A stretch of DNA of 64,000 bases, taken from assembly GCF_013522825.1 (NCBI RefSeq), contig NZ_JAAMQZ010000016.1, positions 50,701 to 114,700 on the forward strand. Direction: 5' to 3'. The notes beneath the pieces were generated by a model. It made no database searches, was not told the DNA's origin, and saw only the letters and a program-made list of their open reading frames with translations. This document shows positions 57,728 through 64,000 of this stretch, in pieces. The position numbers were made by a program, and so were the translations under genes. Origin of the DNA: Stutzerimonas stutzeri. GTDB taxonomy: Bacteria > Pseudomonadota > Gammaproteobacteria > Pseudomonadales > Pseudomonadaceae. Each line of letters begins with the position of its first letter. The first letter of the stretch is position 1.

Positions 57728-58624
57728 TTATTCCCCACCCACGGCGAAATTCGGCAGGCTGCCCACCGGTCGGGAGAACTCGAAGGGAATCGACTCGACC
57801 GTCAGGCCGACGTTGCGCTGAACCACGAAGTGCAGATGCGGGCCGGTGCTGTTGCCGGTGTTGCCCGAGCGGGCGAGGCTGCTGCCGGCGCTGACGCGCT
57901 GGCCTTCGCGCACCGCCACCGAGCCCTTCATCAGGTGCAGATAGACGCCCATGGTGCCGTCGTCATGCAGGATGCGCACGAAGTTGCCTGCGGGATTGTT
58001 GCCGCGCCCGCTCTGCTCGTTCTCCACCCGTACCACCATGCCGCCACGCGCCACCACGATGGGCGTGCCCTCGGGCATGGCGATATCCACCGCATAGCGG
58101 CCCTTGGGCGTGAAATGGCTGTACTGGCCGTTGGCGCCCTGGGTCAGACGGAAGGGTCCGCCGCGCCAGGGAAGCGGATACTTGTAGGGTTTGGGCAGCA
58201 GACGCGGATCACCCAGCGCGTGCCGCAGCCTGGGCGTGTATTTCAGCGGGCGGGACGGATCACGCGGCGCGAGCGTCGCCAGACGAATCTGGCTGCGTGG
58301 CGGCAGTACCCAGCGAATCGGTTTGTCCGGCACTCCGAGTGCATTCTGCACGCCATCGAACTTCAGCTCGATGTCCACCGGCGCATAGAGGTCGTTGCGC
58401 ACCAGCAGGGTTTCGCCGGCGGCATGCTTGCGCGTTTCCAGTTTCACCTGGTTGTCGAGCTTTTCGACCATACGGTCATTGAAGGTGAACACGGCTGCGC
58501 CCGGTACGGCCTGGTCGCTGTAGGTGACCACGCCATTGGCATCGGTGTATTTGTAGATCGTCAACGCCGAGACCGGCAGGGCCAGCAAGGACAATCCGAG
58601 CAGCGCAAAAATGCGTCCCGACAT
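57728..58624 (-). CDS. M23 metallopeptidase with DUF4124 domain, exported
   Basis: The 298-residue protein has a signal peptide (about 1-21, ALLGLSLLALPVSA), a DUF4124 segment (LTIYKYTDANGVVTYSDQAV), a linker, and a C-terminal LytM/M23 domain (about 165-285, HFTPKGRYAVDIAMPEGTPI, STGPHLHFVVQRNVG). The H-x-H zinc motif HLHF is present; the second site (RYAVDIAM) has the D of H-xxx-D but an R/Y where the first His is usual, so activity is uncertain. It probably acts on or binds peptidoglycan. Start: ATG 58624. Confidence 0.87.
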   Translation of the reverse strand: MSGRIFALLGLSLLALPVSALTIYKYTDANGVVTYSDQAVPGAAVFTFNDRMVEKLDNQVKLETRKHAAGETLLVRNDLYAPVDIELKFDGVQNALGVPDKPIRWVLPPRSQIRLATLAPRDPSRPLKYTPRLRHALGDPRLLPKPYKYPLPWRGGPFRLTQGANGQYSHFTPKGRYAVDIAMPEGTPIVVARGGMVVRVENEQSGRGNNPAGNFVRILHDDGTMGVYLHLMKGSVAVREGQRVSAGSSLARSGNTGNSTGPHLHFVVQRNVGLTVESIPFEFSRPVGSLPNFAVGGE

Positions 58625-58806
58625 AACGGCAACTTCATGGTGTGTGCAGAAGCCGCAGACTAGCAGCGCAACTGCCTTCGCGCGAGCTGCCAACCGCCGG
58701 GGTGTGAAGCGGATCATCACCGGGATGCGCGGCAATCAACAGGATCCGACGGAAGGTCGCGACCCGGAGCGCAATACACGGCACGTCTTGTGGAGCCTTC
58801 CCCGCC

Positions 58807-59727
58807 TCAGGCGCCGGGTATGAAATGCCGCTGCGCCGTGCCACGGGCGATCAGGCGTGACAGATAGTCAAGTTTCTGCGGGTCGCGATCGACGAAACGG
58901 AAGGTCAGCTGCAGCCATTCGCTATCGGGTTTCGGCTCGAACGCGGCCACCGCATGCAGATAGCCGTTGAGCCTAGCCACTTCACCGGCTTCGCCCTGTT
59001 CCAGATCGAGCACGGCGCCCTCCAGCACCTGCGGCAGCTTTTCCCCACGCCGGATCACCAGCAATCCTTCCTTGAGGCTCAGTGCCTTGATCACACAGGT
59101 GAGCGTGCCTGAAGCCAGGCGCAACTGTCCTTGCCCGCGCCCGCTGGCGGCGGCGGGCTTTTCCATGCGTGGCGCGATGAGCGGCGCGGCAGCAGTCGGC
59201 GTCGGGTTTTCCAGCGCGTCTGGAATGCTGGGCGCCGCCGGCCTGAGCACCTCGGCCTTGCCTCCGGTCAGCGCAGCCAGCGAATCGTTGGCAAGGCCCG
59301 TGGAGAGAGTGCGTACGGGCGCACTGGCAGCCAGCGCATCGAGCTTGCCGGCCCGCCCCAGCGCCTTGCGCACCTTGCCGGTCAGTTGCTCGTTGGTGAA
59401 GGGCTTGCCGATGAAATCGGACACCCCGGACTGGATCGCCTGCACCACGTTTTCCTTGTCACCACGGCTGGTGACCATGATGAATGGCACACTCTTCAGC
59501 CGTTCCTGTCCGCGGCACCAGTCCAGCAACTCCAGTCCGGACATCTCGGGCATTTCCCAATCGCAAAGAATCAGGTCGAAACGCTCACGATCGAGCATCT
59601 GCTGGGCCTTGCGCCCGTTCACCGCTTCCTCGATGCGGATACCCGGAAAATGACCGCGCAGCCCTTTCTTGACCAGATCACGGATGAAAGGCGCGTCATC
59701 CACCACCAGCACACTGACCTTGCTCAT
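58807..59727 (-). CDS. Receiver protein with C-terminal PilZ-like/unknown domain
   Basis: The 306-residue protein has an N-terminal receiver (about 1-125: VDDAPFIRD, phospho-Asp in LILCDWEMPEMSG, K in DFIGKPFTNEQL), a Pro/Ala-rich linker (about 130-205), and a C-terminal beta-rich domain (about 210-306, SGTLTCVIKALSLKEGLLVI). The C-terminal part might be PilZ-like but lacks a clear RxxxR...D/NxSxxG, so c-di-GMP binding is not claimed. No DNA-binding domain and no kinase adjacent. Start: ATG 59727. Confidence 0.82.
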   Translation of the reverse strand: MSKVSVLVVDDAPFIRDLVKKGLRGHFPGIRIEEAVNGRKAQQMLDRERFDLILCDWEMPEMSGLELLDWCRGQERLKSVPFIMVTSRGDKENVVQAIQSGVSDFIGKPFTNEQLTGKVRKALGRAGKLDALAASAPVRTLSTGLANDSLAALTGGKAEVLRPAAPSIPDALENPTPTAAAPLIAPRMEKPAAASGRGQGQLRLASGTLTCVIKALSLKEGLLVIRRGEKLPQVLEGAVLDLEQGEAGEVARLNGYLHAVAAFEPKPDSEWLQLTFRFVDRDPQKLDYLSRLIARGTAQRHFIPGA

Positions 59728-59902
59728 CACTCGCTCCTGCTTGAATGAACGCCAGCATAGCGGCAGCCGCCGGTCGAAAAAAGCTCGGCGGCCCGCCGCC
59801 GTGCATTTGCGCCTCTGGCAACGGCGCTGCGACGCCGCCACACAGGACAACTACAGGACTGCGCGGCATACTGCTCACCTTCGTTCAGCCCGCGAGGCCA
59901 GC

Positions 59903-60688
59903 ATGGTTCAGCACATACTCGTCGCCCACGACCTCAGTCCGGAAGCCGACCTGGCGCTGCGCCGCGCAGCACAACTGGCACGCCAAGGCAATGCACGCCT
60001 GAGCCTGCTGCACGTGCTGGATGAGCACGGCGATGAGCGACAGGCCCGCAGCTATCTGCATGCAAGGCTGGAGGAGACGGGGTTCGGCGAGCTGCAACCC
60101 TGGATCCGCCGCGGACGCCCCGTGGAGGAAGTCCTCACCCAGGCGACCGGGCTGGAAGCGGACCTGCTGGTGCTCGGCCAGCACCATCGTCAGTCACCCC
60201 AGGGTTTCGCCGGCACCACCCTGGAGCGCATCCTGCTGGCCTGCCCGATTCCCCTGCTGCTGGCCGTCGCGCCGGCACAGCCCTACTCCCGCGCCTTGGC
60301 CGCACTGGACTACTCGCGTTGCGCCAGCCGCGCCCTGCAGACGGCCTGGCAGTTATTGCCGGTCGCCGCCGAGCTGACCGCGCTGAATATCCACGAAGTG
60401 GCTGAAGTGCACAGCCCGGACGCAGACGAGCTGGCGCTGCAGCAGGAGCTGTTCGAGCAACTGATCGGGGACCTGCGTGACGAGCTGGACGACAATGGCG
60501 CATTGCTCAAATCGACCCTGCGTCAGGGTGAGCGCAGCAACTGCCTGGACTCGGCCATTGCCGAACTGCAACCGCAACTGCTCGCCCTCGGCGGCCATAG
60601 CCGCGGCGAGATGAGCAGCGCACTGCTCGGCAGCCTGACCCGGCAATACCTCGACCAGCCGCCCTGCGACATACTGATCGCACGCTGA
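59903..60688 (+). CDS. Universal stress protein with two Usp domains
   Basis: The 261-residue protein has two UspA folds: residues 1-125 (MVQHILVAHDLSPEADLALRRAAQL, LVLGQHHRQSPQGFAGTTLERIL) and about 130-261 (ALAALDYSRCASRALQTAW, LLALGGHSRGEMSSALLGSLTRQYL). The ATP-type G-2x-G-9x-G motif is only partial. Tandem Usp proteins respond to stress; no specific role is visible. Start: ATG 59903 with GAGG upstream. Convergent with the ParA-like gene. Confidence 0.87.
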   Translation: MVQHILVAHDLSPEADLALRRAAQLARQGNARLSLLHVLDEHGDERQARSYLHARLEETGFGELQPWIRRGRPVEEVLTQATGLEADLLVLGQHHRQSPQGFAGTTLERILLACPIPLLLAVAPAQPYSRALAALDYSRCASRALQTAWQLLPVAAELTALNIHEVAEVHSPDADELALQQELFEQLIGDLRDELDDNGALLKSTLRQGERSNCLDSAIAELQPQLLALGGHSRGEMSSALLGSLTRQYLDQPPCDILIAR

Positions 60689-60694
60689 AGCGCG

Positions 60695-61474
60695 CTACGA
60701 ATCAGGCGCGCCCTCAAGGTATTCATGCAGCTCGACGAACTGCCGGGTCAGCTTGTGGCGTGGGTCGAAATGGATCAACGGCATGCAGGCCTGGTGCGAT
60801 TCGCGCATCCGCACCGAACTCATCAGATGCACAGGCAGGACCGGAAGCCCCTCGGCCAGCATTTCGTCGATCATCTGCTGCGGCAGCGCTGCCCGTGGTT
60901 GCAACTGGTTGACCACGATGCCTTCGACTTGCAAAGCCTCGTTGTGGTCTTCCTGCAGCTCCTCGATCTCCTCGAGCAGGCCGTACAGGGCCTGCCGGGA
61001 GAAGCTGTCGCAATCAAAAGGAATCAGGCACCGATCAGCCGCGATAAGCGCAGAAACCGTATAAAAGTTGAGCACTGGCGGCGTATCGATATAGATGCGC
61101 TCATAGTCCTCATCAAGGCCGTCCAGGAACTTTCGCAGCTTGTTGATCTTGTGCTTGGCTTCGAGCTTGGGCTGAAGATCCGCCAGTTCGGCGGTGGCGG
61201 TAATCAGGTGCAGGTTGTCGAAGCGCGTTTCGATGATCGGCGGACGCGCCTTCTTGCCCGCCGCGCCACCTGCCAGCACCTGCTTGAAGAAATCCGCGAT
61301 GCCGGTAGGGATATCAACCCCGGTCATCCCGGTGAGGTAATGGCTGGAGTTGGCCTGGGCATCGAGATCGATCAGCAGCGTGCGATAACCCTGTGAGGCG
61401 CTGACAGCAGCCAGATTGCAGGCAATGCTGGACTTGCCGACACCCCCCTTCTGATTGAACACGACCCTGCGCAT
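60695..61474 (-). CDS. ParA-family ATPase (orphan)
   Basis: The 259-residue MinD/ParA ATPase has a deviant Walker A, FNQKGGVGKSSIACNLA, switch LLIDLDAQANSSHYL and Walker B-like RIYIDTPPVLNFYTVSAL. No ParB or centromere-like repeats are seen, so it is a chromosomal ParA-like protein of unknown cargo rather than a replicon partition gene. It lies between the Usp gene and thyA remnant, 93 bases downstream of thyA on the same strand. Confidence 0.88.
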   Translation of the reverse strand: MRRVVFNQKGGVGKSSIACNLAAVSASQGYRTLLIDLDAQANSSHYLTGMTGVDIPTGIADFFKQVLAGGAAGKKARPPIIETRFDNLHLITATAELADLQPKLEAKHKINKLRKFLDGLDEDYERIYIDTPPVLNFYTVSALIAADRCLIPFDCDSFSRQALYGLLEEIEELQEDHNEALQVEGIVVNQLQPRAALPQQMIDEMLAEGLPVLPVHLMSSVRMRESHQACMPLIHFDPRHKLTRQFVELHEYLEGAPDS

Positions 61475-61567
61475 GCCATAGCTCCCTGAAAACGATTCGG
61501 TCGAGTCTATAGGGCAAATATGACAACGTGATTAAACCAGCGAGCTTTTGCGACCAAAGTTCAGGAG

Positions 61568-61858
61568 CTACACCGCTACTGGCGCCTTGATGTGCGGATG
61601 CGCCTGATAATCGACCAGCCCGAAATCCTCGAAGCGGAAGGCGAACAGATCCTTCACCTGCGGATTGAGCTTCATCGTCGGCAATGGCAGCGGCTCGCGG
61701 GTCAATTGCAGATCGGCCTGCTCCAGGTGGTTGGCGTACAGATGGCAGTCACCGCCGCTCCAGATGAACTCGCCGGGCTCGAGGTCGCAGACCTGCGCCA
61801 CCATCAGCGTCAACAAGGCATAGCTGGCGATATTGAAGGGCACGCCGAATAGCTTCAC
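61568..61858 (-). pseudogene. thyA: thyA 3' fragment (thymidylate synthase C-terminus), truncated
   Basis: The open frame (minus) ends with the ThyA C-terminal third: [40 protein letters not shown] and [10 protein letters not shown]. The N-terminal two thirds, including the catalytic Cys and the start, are absent: upstream of the GVPFN codons (about 61846) the sequence is unrelated (preceding residues VKLF, not DxFL), with no continuation of the gene before 62153. Foreign DNA therefore interrupts thyA. Either the gene is inactive or the element carries a replacement elsewhere. Confidence 0.85.
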
Positions 61859-62153
61859 CCCCCACTTTTACTGCACATTACGCTGACTTGTAATGCCTTC
61901 CAAGCAACTTGGTATATGTGCATTATAGCTTTTGCACATTACCTGCGCAACCCCTAATACTGGATAAACCACCAGTTTTCTAAAGTCCTTTCCAAAGCTC
62001 ATCTTCTCCTGAAGCCCCCGAAATACGGGGCCTCTAGCCAAGAAATTGACTCATCCTGGCAATGTGCTATCCATGGTGTCGGGGAAATCAATCGCCCTAG
62101 GATCAGCTCCAGCGCTTCCGCAGACGCTAAGACGCAAACAGCAGGGAGAATCG
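61847..62153. mobile_element. Probable end of a mobile element inserted in thyA
   Basis: No gene is visible in these 307 bp, which are A+T-richer than the surroundings. TGCACATTAC occurs at 61872-61881 and 61933-61942, and its core inverted (ATGTGCA) at 61916-61922, a clustering typical of transposase- or recombinase-binding ends. The distal end of the element lies outside the window. Confidence 0.55.
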
Positions 62154-63212
62154 ATGCGCCTAGATCAGATGCCATACCACTCAATGCCCACCTTGGCAGT
62201 TCTTCCGTTCCGGCAATTCCGCATCGGATGGACGTGGCAGCTGCGAGCACTAAAGCTCTTCCCCGAGTCCCAGCTGTCCTGGAAGCGTTACTTCTACGAT
62301 AACGGCAGTGGCCATGCGAGGGCGGCTGTTTTCGCCTCCTACGAGGAGGCCATGGAAGCGGCAGACGAGTTCAACAGCCGCACCAATGAACTGGTGGCTC
62401 AGGCGGTACCAGATCCTGTGCTTCAGAGCTCAACCACCCTGAAAGTCGAGAAAGCACTGACGGCGGCGCGTCGCATCCACGCAGAAGAAGAGCTCATGGA
62501 GCGCGAAGCAATCAAGCGAAACGCCCATTTGCCCCGTCCCAACATGCAGGAGCTGAAACTGCACAATACGATGGAAAGCTTGCGACAACCCCTCTACCAG
62601 GAGCTTGAGCGCGCTCCTTACCTGGAGATAGTTGCCATCCCGAGATTCAACATGTGCCTTCGTCGTACCGAAGACCAGACGTGGGAACAGATCGGAGCCT
62701 TGTCTCCCAAACGCTCGCAGATTTGCCTGCGAGAGGTGACAGCCAAAGGATTCGGTCTTTCGGGAGCAGATCACTGGGGGAGAACGAAAGCACAGATTCG
62801 GGCACTGCTTCTTCCCAGAGCCAATCAGCTGCTGCAGTTAGCGAGCGTCAAGCAAATGCTTGCCGAGGCGAGGATGCGCGGCCAGAGAGTAGTGGTCTGC
62901 GGTGGCTTCGTGTTCTGGTATGAGGACGACGTGGTGCCACGGTGGGTGCTGAAAAACACGGATGGCGAGTCCAGCAGCGATGAAGGAAACACCTTGTGGT
63001 ACGAGGGAACGATCTTATCCAAGAACCATGGCCGGATCGTCGTGCTTCCCTATATCAAGGAGAGCGGGGAAAAGGTTCAAGGGCACACAAAGAATGCACC
63101 ACACGATGGAAAGGCCAAGCCTCGGCACCCTGACCAGTACGTCACCCTTCCTTTTGAGATTCTGGACGGCGACCTCATGATTGGACTATTTGGTGAGCTC
63201 CACTATGAGTAA
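62154..63212 (+). CDS. Unrecognised 352-residue protein on the thyA-inserted element
   Basis: I do not recognise this protein. From the ATG at 62154 (AGGGAG seven bases before it; the frame runs further upstream) it reads MRLDQMPYHSMPTLAVLPFR. An N-terminal part (about 20-75, WKRYFYDNGSGHARAAVFAS, YEEAMEAADEFNSRTNEL) faintly resembles an AP2-like DNA-binding fold; then a charged helix (about 80-130), a middle part with a second similar stretch (about 190-235), and a C-terminal part (VVVCGGFVFWYEDDVVPRWV, HPDQYVTLPFEILDGDLMIG). No membrane segment or signal peptide. Codon use is less G+C-biased than in the core genes. It is followed after 42 bases by the start of an OLD-family nuclease gene on the same strand, so the two may have formed an operon. 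Confidence 0.75.
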   Translation: MRLDQMPYHSMPTLAVLPFRQFRIGWTWQLRALKLFPESQLSWKRYFYDNGSGHARAAVFASYEEAMEAADEFNSRTNELVAQAVPDPVLQSSTTLKVEKALTAARRIHAEEELMEREAIKRNAHLPRPNMQELKLHNTMESLRQPLYQELERAPYLEIVAIPRFNMCLRRTEDQTWEQIGALSPKRSQICLREVTAKGFGLSGADHWGRTKAQIRALLLPRANQLLQLASVKQMLAEARMRGQRVVVCGGFVFWYEDDVVPRWVLKNTDGESSSDEGNTLWYEGTILSKNHGRIVVLPYIKESGEKVQGHTKNAPHDGKAKPRHPDQYVTLPFEILDGDLMIGLFGELHYE

Positions 63213-63254
63213 TGCACCGACTACTCGGACATGCCATTCACCTAAGGAGAGCAG

Positions 63255-63341
63255 ATGATCACGAAGATCAAAATCCAGGGCTATCGGATCTACTCAAGAC
63301 TGCTCGAACTGCCGGGCAAGGAAACGAAGCACTGCGTGTAA
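63255..63341 (+). pseudogene. 5' fragment of an OLD-family ATP-dependent endonuclease gene
   Basis: AAGGAGAG before the ATG at 63255 opens a 28-codon frame MITKIKIQGYRIYSRLLELP ending at TAA 63339-63341. MITKIKIQGYRIYS is the typical beta-strand start of OLD-type SMC/ABC ATPases (followed normally by a P-loop), but after about codon 14 the sequence switches to the reverse complement of an OLD gene's own 3' end, so the frame ends prematurely. Confidence 0.7.
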
Positions 63342-63881
63342 ATTCTCAAGCCCTTGCGGGGAGAAGATGCCCGCGCGTGCTCCCGCTTTATGGTACTGCT
63401 CGGCGAGATACAGCCCATACTGATCCTTGCTGGGCAATGTACTCAAGCTCAGCTTGTCTTGGACAATCCTGAGACTGTCCTCACCCACAAGGAACTCCAG
63501 CGCTCCGGTCTCATAGGCCGTATCAATATCGGCATAAGTAATGACGAGCCGATCAGGTAGGAGATACTTTTTCCGGTATCGCTCACGCTCTTGTCGACCG
63601 GCTTTGTCGTCATCTAGGAGAACGATGAATTTCTCGTCTCGCCCCATCAGAAAGCTGATCAGATTCCCAAGCGCACTCGAACCGACGCCAGGGACGATCG
63701 TGAATTTTATCGGGATGTCACACGTGATCGATGCCGTTTTGAAGGCGTAGTAATCCGAGATCCCCTCCAAAATTACGAAAGGGGCTGAGCCGACTATCTC
63801 TGGAACGACATATTGCAGCCTCTCCAAGACCGGCTGGAAGTGATACGTCCGGCCCGGAAAATTGTTTATGAACTCCTGAAT
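63294..63881 (-). pseudogene. 3' (TOPRIM) fragment of an OLD-family endonuclease gene
   Basis: The frame runs without a stop from the IS30 stop at 63882 to TGA at 63294. It encodes QEFINNFPGRTYHFQPVLER and a TOPRIM domain: FVILEGISDYYAF (catalytic Glu), VPGVGSSALGNLISFLMGRD, VLLDDDKAGRQERERYRKKY (metal Asp residues), then a helical C-terminus ending FLARQFEQS. These are hallmarks of OLD/GajA-like nucleases. The ATPase half is missing; an IS30-type gene adjoins the 5' side. The listed M-start at 63827 is a TTG and is not a real start. Confidence 0.75.
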
Positions 63882-64000
63882 TCAACACATAAGTGCAACG
63901 CTCACCCCTGTATGCACTTCGTACGGCGTCTTCCAGCCCAAGCGCTTGCGCGGGCGTAGATTGATCCTCGCTACTGTCCGATTGACGGCTTCGACGGTCA
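63882..64000 (-). mobile_element. IS30-family transposase, 3' end only
   Basis: On the minus strand the last 39 codons read TVEAVNRTVARINLRPRKRL, then GWKTPYEVHTGVSVALMC and a stop at 63882-63884. The NLRPRKRLGWKTPYEV segment is characteristic of the C-terminus of IS30-family DDE transposases. The rest lies beyond the window. The IS end should lie within a few tens of bases of the stop, i.e. about 63855-63881, inside the OLD gene fragment. Confidence 0.8.

Noticed and set aside
61847..62153. Definite group I intron in thyA
   Set aside because: The position matches the T4 td intron site, but I could not identify P3/P7 core elements and the downstream genes do not fit an intron.
62154..63341. 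Gabija (gajA-gajB) system
   Set aside because: An OLD-type nuclease is present but broken, the partner is not a UvrD-like helicase, and the gene order is reversed.

Overview
The window is a high-G+C pseudomonad chromosome segment. Gene content and order fit a Pseudomonas of the mendocina/pseudoalcaligenes type: pyrE next to crc, rph-DUF4870, yicC, gmk-rpoZ-spoT-ridA, glcC/glcDEF, ubiC-ubiA, phoB-phoR, and the rubredoxin/rubredoxin reductase/HU block. Most of it is core chromosome. The exceptions are an apparent insertion inside the glycolate operon (about 40-46 kb) and the start of a mobile element in thyA (61.8 kb to the right edge). No rRNA, tRNA or CRISPR array was seen.

Layout. 0-4.2 kb: polyamine catabolism, with a partial gamma-glutamyl-GABA hydrolase divergent from gamma-glutamylpolyamine synthetase, then aguB-aguA. 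4.4-13.2 kb: c-di-GMP and phosphorelay signalling, with a PAS-GGDEF protein and then two kinase/receiver pairs ending in an Hpt-REC-REC-GGDEF protein. 13.3-24.3 kb: a DUF3360 membrane protein, DUF4124 protein, pyrE, crc, DUF4870, rph, yicC, gmk, rpoZ, spoT, ridA and an OmpA-lipoprotein/FecR pair. 24.6-28.7 kb: an accessory FtsH-like protease and a lemA/TPM-domain operon. 28.8-33.4 kb: CoA-transferase, gcdH, gcdR, an SCP2 protein and HU. 33.5-35 kb: rubredoxin reductase and rubredoxin.

35-51.2 kb holds a glycolate/glyoxylate locus in the order known from E. coli (glcC | glcDEF-G-B-A), but split between glcF and glcG by a 3-mercaptopropionate dioxygenase-like gene, a YdeP-type molybdopterin oxidoreductase and an arsRBCH cassette. 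Five copies of a TGGTCNTACCA palindrome lie at glcC/glcD, upstream of glcG and upstream of the permease, so one FadR-type regulator probably still controls the separated halves. Possible Crc/Hfq (AANAANAA) motifs overlap the ribosome-binding sites of glcB and the permease.

51.3-61.5 kb: ubiC and ubiA (separated by a 199-bp MITE-like element), a TauE/SafE permease, phoB with a Pho box, phoR, a CNNM/CBS protein, an M23 peptidase, a receiver protein, a universal stress protein and a ParA-like ATPase.

61.6-64 kb: thyA is cut at its conserved FLG/VPFN codons. Beyond the break lie a repeat-rich element end, an unrecognised 352-residue protein, and an OLD-family (ATPase-TOPRIM) nuclease gene that is rearranged (its start on one strand meets its end on the other) and abutted by an IS30-type transposase. 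This is the best candidate here for an undescribed, defence-like system, although the nuclease gene is visibly broken.

Several families of dispersed palindromic repeats sit between genes throughout, and one has a 9-copy 7-bp tandem expansion.
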